Part shown: one piece after another, positions 57,401-64,000 of the stretch
Layout of the letters: each line of letters starts with the position of its first letter
Numbering within the stretch: position 1 is the stretch's first letter
DNA from: Gonapodya sp. JEL0774
Lineage: Eukaryota > Monoblepharomycota > Monoblepharidomycetes > Monoblepharidales > Gonapodyaceae
Direction of reading: 5' to 3'
Length of the DNA stretch: 64,000 nucleotides
Assembly (NCBI GenBank): GCA_027604505.1
Contig: JADIIX010000114.1
Coordinates: forward strand, 1-64,000
Made by a program: the position numbers and the translations under genes
Notes under the pieces: generated by a model
Seen by the model: the letters and a program-made list of their open reading frames with translations, nothing else
Databases searched by the model: none
Told to the model about the DNA's origin: nothing

Positions 57401-60400
57401 AAGGTTATCCTTGAAATCCTTTCGAAACGAACATCGAAGTTGGCGAACACTATCTTCATGGAGTTCGCCGCTATTCAGCAGCGTCTAAGAGAGCGACCCA
57501 GTAATATTGAAGAGCTCACGGAGCTGCGTGAGTACATGCAGGCCGTGCCTGATCTACAAGCCAATCTCAAGGAAAAGATTGCGGATATGCTTAAACATTG
57601 TGAAGTTCTGGAATCTTTCCGCTACGATTCTTTAAACGAAGATTTTCGTGCTCGGTGGATTGCAGTTTCCTGCCCGGCGAAGGTCGAGGATTTGATGAAG
57701 CAGGTACAGGAAGCTTCCGAGATTGACCACGCGTCATTCCTCAAAAGCCTGCAATCAGATCAAGAAGTGTTTAAAGAGCGTATGAATCTCATTCAGGGAA
57801 TCATTAGTGATTTCAGCAAGCACACAGACATCGCAAAGGTGGGGGAGATCGGAGCCGAGGTTCAGCGGGTGACACAGGAGCTCAAAGATTGCCAGGGTTT
57901 GGTCAATTTGTTCAACACACGGGAAAGACTCTTCGGTCTTGAGGCCACGAAGTACGACGAGGTCCCACAGATGCTCAAAGATTTCGAACCTTACAGGAAC
58001 CTTTGGGTTACAACTGCGGACTGGCTCAAGTGGAAATCCACGTGGATGCATGGCAGTTTCAACGAATTGAACTCAGAAGATGTCGAGAAGAATCTCACAA
58101 GCTCCTGGCGTACAATGTTCAAACTTGTCAAGGCCTTCAAGGACGTTCCAGGCTGCTTGGATGTGGCGAACCAAGTTAGGGATGAAATGGATCAATTCAA
58201 GCCTTTCTTACCGCTCATTCAAGCACTACGTAATCCAGGCATGCGGGAGCGACACTGGGAGCGACTTTCGACCGATTTAGATATCACCCTCCGTCCCGTA
58301 GATAATTTTACTCTCACTGATCTCATCAAAATGAACCTTATCGAAAAAGTTGATCAAATCTCCAAAGTCTGCGATGTTGCAGGTAAAGAATTTGCAATCG
58401 AGTCCGCTCTGGATAAAATGGAGAACGACTGGAAAGAAGTGACGCTGGAGATTCTTCCGTACAAAGAAACTGGAACATTTGTCATGAAGGCTTCAGATGA
58501 GGTATGAGTCTACCACCAAATCACAATTTTCATTTACCGTTCCTCGTTGTTCTCTTCAAAAGGCGGTCCGCATGTTGGATGATCACATTGTGATGACTCA
58601 ATCCATGAGTTTTTCGCCCTTCAAGAAGCCTTTCGCCGAACGCCTCCAAACATGGGACACAAAACTTCGGACGGTACAAGAAGTAATGGAGGCGTGGATG
58701 GCATGTCAAAGATCGTGGCTCTACTTGGAACCCATATTTAGTTCGGATGACATACAGTCGCAACTCCCTGCAGAAGCAAAACGTTTCACCGCGATCGATC
58801 GCGCATGGAGGAAGACAATGGGGCAGGCTAAGGCGAAACCGGGCGTCATCGACTGCTGTGCAGATGCCAAACTTCTCGAAGTGTTGAAGGATGCGAACAA
58901 GATGCTGGAGTTGGTTTCCAAGGGGCTCACTGCCTATTTGGAGAGCAAACGTATTGCCTTTCCACGATTTTTTTTCTTGTCCGATGATGAACTTCTTCAA
59001 ATTCTATCGCAAACCAAGGATCCAACTGCAGTGCAACCGCACTTGCGTAAATGCTTTGAGAATATTGCGAAACTGGATTTCCAACCCGACAAGAAGATTA
59101 CGGCTATGTATTCGGGAGAGGGAGAGAAGGTTGACATTGCAGAACCATTCTATCCAAAAGGCAACGTTGAAGAATGGTTGTTGAAAACGGAGGAGGCGAT
59201 GCGAAAAAGCGTGCACAAAGTCCTACTGGATGGGCTCCATACTTATCTGCAGAAGCCCAGAACTCAATGGGTACTGGACTGGCCAGGACAAGTTGTATTG
59301 GCAGTAAGCCACATATTTTTCACCCAAGAAGTTGCAGAAGCTTTTAAAACTGGCCACTCTGGACTCAAAGTCCTCTTTGAAAATCTTCTCTTCCAACTCC
59401 AAGGTCTGGTTAACTTGGTTCGCGGGGAGCTTCCGTTCATTCAGCGACTGGTTCTTGGGGATCTTATCGTGATGGATGTGCACGCTCGCGATGTATGCAA
59501 AAGACTTTTGGACGCAGGAGTGCAATCAGAGAATGATTTTGAGTGGATAAGTCAGCTGCGCTATTATTGGGAGGAAGATGACCTGAAAGTGAAGATTGTG
59601 AACGCTGTTTTCAAGTATGGCTACGAATATTTGGGAAACACTGGTCGCTTGGTTGTTACCCCCTTAACTGACCGATGTTATCTAACCCTCTGTGGAGCTC
59701 TGCAGCTGGGGATGGGCGGGGCGCCTGCGGGTCCCGCGGGCACAGGCAAAACCGAAACCGTGAAAGATTTGGCGAAAGCGTTGGCGAAACAATGCATTGT
59801 ATTTAACTGTTCTGATCAGTTGGATTACCTTGCAATGGCTAAATTTTTCAAAGGCCTCGCCAGTGCAGGCGCTTGGGCATCACTGGACGAGTTTAATCGG
59901 ATTGACATTGAGGTTTTGTCGGTCGTCGCTCAGCAGATCAGTACAATTCAAAAGGCTGCCCAGGCGGGGCTTACGAAGTTCATTTTCGAAGGGGTCGAAC
60001 TACCCCTGGATGCAACCAACGGCATATTTATCACCATGAACCCGGGCTACGCAGGACGTACGGAGTTACCCGACAATCTGAAGGCGTTGTTTCGTCCAGT
60101 GGTGAGCTCAACGTTCTTTGCAAATCAACGCGCTTTGGTTTTGAGTCCGCGTTTCACATAGGCAATGATGATACCCGACTATGGGATGATTGCGGAGATT
60201 AGCTTGTTCTCGTTCGGATTTGCTAATGCGAAGCTTTTAGCTGGCAAGATGGTGGCTACTTTTAAACTTTCGTCAGAGCAGCTTTCCTCCCAAGACCATT
60301 ATGACTTCGGAATGAGAGCAGTCAAAACTGTCATTTCAGCAGCCGGAAACCTCAAACGACAGCTGCCCAACTCTCAAGAAGAGTTGTTGTTGTTACGAGC

Positions 60401-63400
60401 GCTTTGCGATGTCAACCAACCCAAATTTCTTGCAGACGACTTAGTGCTGTTCAACGGGATAATCTCAGATCTATTTCCGGGTATATTGCAGCCAAAACTT
60501 GATTACGGGGATCTCTTAGACGTCATGAGCGCAACCTGCACCAAGCTTGGACTGCAACCGGTACCTAATTTCATCAACAAGTGCATTCAGCTGTACGAGA
60601 CCACCGTTGTCCGGCACGGACTCATGCTTGTTGGTCCCACTGGAGGGGGCAAAACCAGCTGCTACAGAGTTTTGGCCCAATCACTTTCCACTCTTCAAGG
60701 AAAAATCGCACCCACTGGTAACAAGTACGAAAAGGTGAAAGTTTATGTGCTCAATCCCAAATCAATAACAATGGGTCAACTGTATGGAGAGTTTGATCCA
60801 CAAACGCACGAATGGACAGACGGAATCTGCGCGTATCTTATCCGTGAAGGCGTGGATGAACATTCTAGTGACAAAAAGTGGTACGTTTTTGACGGGCCTG
60901 TCGATGCCGTATGGATTGAGAGCATGAACACCGTACTGGACGACAACAAGAAGCTTTGCCTCAGTTCGGGAGAAATCATTAAAATGGATGCGACACAGAC
61001 TATGATGTTTGAGGTGGAAGACCTAGCCTATGCCTCACCGGCTACAGTGTCTCGTTGCGGGATGATATACATGGAGCCTGGAGCCCTAGGGTTGCACCCA
61101 CTTATTGCTTCATGGACAAAAATGGTGCAAAGCCTCATGCCGAATGCAATCGCTCTGGACTTTGGTGAAATTGTGAACTCGCTCTTTGAAATCTACCTGC
61201 AACCTGCCCTTGATTTTGTTCGCCGGAACGTGAAAGAATTTGTGGCGACCACCAACCCAAGCTTAGCCCTGAGCCTCATGAAGATTATGCATTCAATGAT
61301 TGTCCCAATTTTCAGGCAGGAGCAAAACATTGATGGCACCACCCAAGAAACACCCAACAAGTATTCACATTTTGAGACCTTTGTGGAGCCTTTCTTCTTC
61401 TTCTCCCTTATCTGGTCGGTGGGAGCAACTTCTGACTCGGAGGGGCGCAAGAAGTTCGACTCGTGGATGCGCGGAAAATTCAAAGAGCACTCTCCTCGCA
61501 TTGCTTTCCCTGAGAACGGGTGTGTTCACGACTTCAAGTTTGATCAAGACAAGAAAGTATGGGTAAATTGGATGGATGATGTGCCGGAATTTATGGTACC
61601 TCAAAAAGCAGGCACAGAAGCTGTCCTAGTTCCCACCATTGACACCATACGAAGTAGTTTCCTTTTTGAAACGTTGCTGGCCAATAGTTGTCACGTCCTT
61701 TGCGTGGGTCCAACAGGAACTGGCAAATCAGTTGTTATTCAAAATAAGCTAATGAAGGAAATGCACGCGAACAGCACTCCAATCTTTATGTCCTTCTCTG
61801 CTCGAACTAGTGCAAATCAAACCCAAGACTTGATTGATTCGAAACTTGAGAAACGACGCAAAGGGGTGTTTGGTCCTCCAATGGGAAAAAAATTTATAGT
61901 ATTTGTTGACGATTTAAACATGCCTCAATTGGACATTTGCAGCGCCCAGCCACCAATCGAACTCATTCGCCAGTGGTTAGACCACAGTGGTTGGTATGAT
62001 CGTAAGTCGGTTGGCCGATTTATGGAGGTCGTGGACATCGTTTTCATCAGTGCGATGGGTCCACCTGGAGGGGGTCGCAATCCTGTGACACGCCGTATGA
62101 CACGACATTGTAATCTCATCTCTTTTGTTGAGATGGAAACACCAAGTGTTCAGCGGATATTTGGCACTATTCTATCGTCCTTCCTGCAGAAGTTCACCCC
62201 TGAAGTGCAAACTCTTACCAATTCTGTTGTGACTGGATCAATTAGGATTTATGATACAATTCGATCAGAGTTGCTTCCGACGCCTCTCAAATCTCACTAT
62301 ACTTTCAACCTGCGTGATCTTGCAAAAATTTTCCAAGGTCTACTGAATGGCGACAACAAAACCATCACCCAAGAAGCAGATCTCATTCGTCTTTGGGCAC
62401 ACGAGTGTCTGCGTGTTTTCTCTGACCGTCTCGTGGACGCTGCTGATCGCGGCTGGTTCTCTGATTTGCTCAAGCAAACCATGAACGAAAATCTGCGTTT
62501 TGCTTGGTCACATGTTGTGCTCTCAGAGCCGCTCATGTATGGTGATTATTTGACTCAGGGATCTGATACCAAAGTTTATACTGAAGTAAGAGACTTGAAG
62601 AAGCTTGTCAAGCTTGTCGAAGACTATCTGGAAGATTACAATTCAACTTCTACATCGCCAATGAAGCTTGTTCTGTTCTTGGATGCCATTGAGCATGTCT
62701 CCAGGATATGCCGTATTCTACGGCAGCCATTTGGACACGCGCTACTGTTAGGAGTTGGAGGTAGTGGCAGACAATCATTGGCACGTTTGGCAACACACAT
62801 GGAGGAGTTTGAAATTTTCCAAGTCGAACTCTCCAAGAACTACGGACAGAATGAGTGGAAAGAAGACCTCAAAAAAATACTGTTCTCTGCTGGTATTGAC
62901 GGCAAGTCAATTGTTTTCCTTTACACCGACACTCAAATTGTTTCTGAGGGTTGTGTCGAAGATATCAACAACATTCTCAACTCTGGAGATGTTCCAAATC
63001 TCTATAAGCCAGAGGAAATAGACCGTATTCTTAACGCCATGCGGCCAATTGCCACAGAAATGGCAATCACCCCAACTAAAGAAAACCTCCATGCTCTCTA
63101 TGTCTCCCGGGTACGCCAAAGTCTGCATTTGGTTCTCTGTATGAGCCCAATTGGAGAAGCATTCAGAAATAGAATAAGAATGTTCCCTTCTCTGGTAAAT
63201 TGTTGTACCATCGATTGGTTCTCTACCTGGCCGGAAGAAGCTCTTCGATCTGTTGCTGCTAGCTCTATTGCAGGTGGGTTGGTCTTTCTTCATGTGATCC
63301 TTGAATTTGACTGCATACAATGTACAAATGTTTGAAATAGAAATGACAGACCTGGGGTCTGAGACTGTGATTGATGGGATCATTGGCTTGTGTGTTGAAA

Positions 63401-64000
63401 TGCATGAATCCGTGCGACATAAATGCCTACAGTATAAAGCTGAGCTGAACCGAAACAATTATGTGACTCCCAAGAGCTACCTTGAGCTTTTGGGATTGTA
63501 TCGGACACTTCTGGACAAAAAGCGCGGTGAACTTCAAGCCCAGAAGAAACGTACAGCAGGTGGGTTGGAGAAACTCCTGAGCTCCACCAAAGAGGTAGAA
63601 ATTCTTCAAGAGGAGCTTGAGGCTATGCAACCCATGCTGCTTCAAACCTCACAGGAAGTTGATTTTACAATGAAGAAGATTGCTGTTGACAAAGTGAAGG
63701 CAGAGGAAATAAGAGAACATGTAGCAAAGGAAGAAATACAAGCTTCCAAAAAAGCTGAGGAGACTAAGGCAATTGCAGATGATGCCAAAAAAGATTTGGA
63801 CGAGGCTCTGCCTGCCCTTGATGCTGCTTTGGAGAGTTTGAACAGCTTAACCAAAAATGACATTACAGAGATTCGGAGTATGCAGCGACCTCCAGAAGGT
63901 GTGAAACTGGTTATGGAGGCAGTCTGCATCATGAAAGGAATAAAACCAAAGAAAATTGACGGAGACAAACCAGGAAAGAAGATAGATGACTATTGGGCAG
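54446..64000 (+). CDS. DNAH1: Axonemal dynein heavy chain, DNAH1 type (3' end outside window)
   Basis: Inner-arm dynein motor of the flagellar axoneme. Exons 54446-55641, 55720-55813, 55885-56091, 56158-56234, 56294-56536, 56593-58501, 58563-60101, 60162-63273 and 63341 onward, about 2990 codons so far. The N-terminus carries DNAH1-type landmarks: KVEIERRKRLYAKQDITELL, then LFDNVEYEPRTIMEWL, then LMFLAEDPYNFARRIAAA, then RYNFYVDCMP. Four motor P-loops are present: AGPAGTGKTE (about 59728), VGPTGGGKTS (about 60631), VGPTGTGKSV (about 61707) and GVGGSGRQSL (about 62752). The AAA1 Walker B lies near ASLDEFNRID. The last exon enters the coiled-coil stalk, so AAA5, AAA6 and the microtubule-binding tip are missing from the window. 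Upstream exon 1 is a Ser/Pro-rich head of about 400 residues. Confidence 0.93.

Overview
The window is nuclear DNA from a zoosporic (flagellated) fungus, most likely a chytrid in the broad sense. Two signals support this. Fungal-type genes are present: a Zn2Cys6 transcription factor with a fungal-specific middle domain and a Chs5-like exomer subunit. Axonemal genes are also present: CFAP44 and a DNAH1-type dynein heavy chain. Genes are dense, most are split by introns of about 40-140 nt with GTRNGT...YAG borders, and base composition is roughly balanced. No species can be named from sequence alone. Exon joins given here were worked out by eye from reading frame and splice consensus.

Layout. 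0-1.7 kb: divergent H2B (-, cut by the window edge) and H2A (+) sharing one promoter. 2.1-5.9 kb: Zn2Cys6 factor (-). 6.4-14.2 kb, all +: ubiquitin-like/WLM metalloprotease, a large intronless mitochondrial-type AAA ATPase, and an OTU protease. 14.2-16.5 kb: gene-poor, with a 41-N assembly gap and a 58-bp tandem repeat. 16.5-31.8 kb, all +: small membrane protein, YJU2B/CCDC130 splicing factor, succinate dehydrogenase Fe-S subunit, Reb1/TTF1-like Myb protein, PRPP-synthetase-associated protein, 25-exon half-size ABCA transporter, F-box/WD40 protein. 31.8-34.0 kb: gene-poor, with C-rich tracts and hairpins. 34.0-41.4 kb: CFAP44 (+, 19 exons). 41.6-42.9 kb: coiled-coil protein (-). 43.1-45.6 kb: Glo3/ARFGAP2-like ArfGAP (+). 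45.7-49.6 kb: large LRR protein with PP1-docking and GAT-like regions (-), divergent from DCAF7/WDR68 (+, 49.8-51.3 kb). 52.6-53.8 kb: Chs5-like exomer subunit (+). 54.4-64.0 kb: DNAH1-type dynein heavy chain (+, running off the window).

Functional groupings. CFAP44 and DNAH1 both serve inner dynein arms of the axoneme. Glo3-like ArfGAP, Chs5 and the GAT-bearing LRR protein point to Golgi/endosome traffic. Most other genes are housekeeping: chromatin, splicing, respiration, nucleotide synthesis, ubiquitin. No phage, plasmid, CRISPR, rRNA or recognisable tRNA was seen.

Most notable points: an apparent UBA-like/RVxF/LRR/GAT protein that I cannot match to a known architecture; a PRPP synthetase relative whose catalytic loops match the non-catalytic associated protein; GC-AG introns and micro-exons of 6-23 nt; and a canonical-looking H2A without the C-terminal SQ motif usual in fungi.
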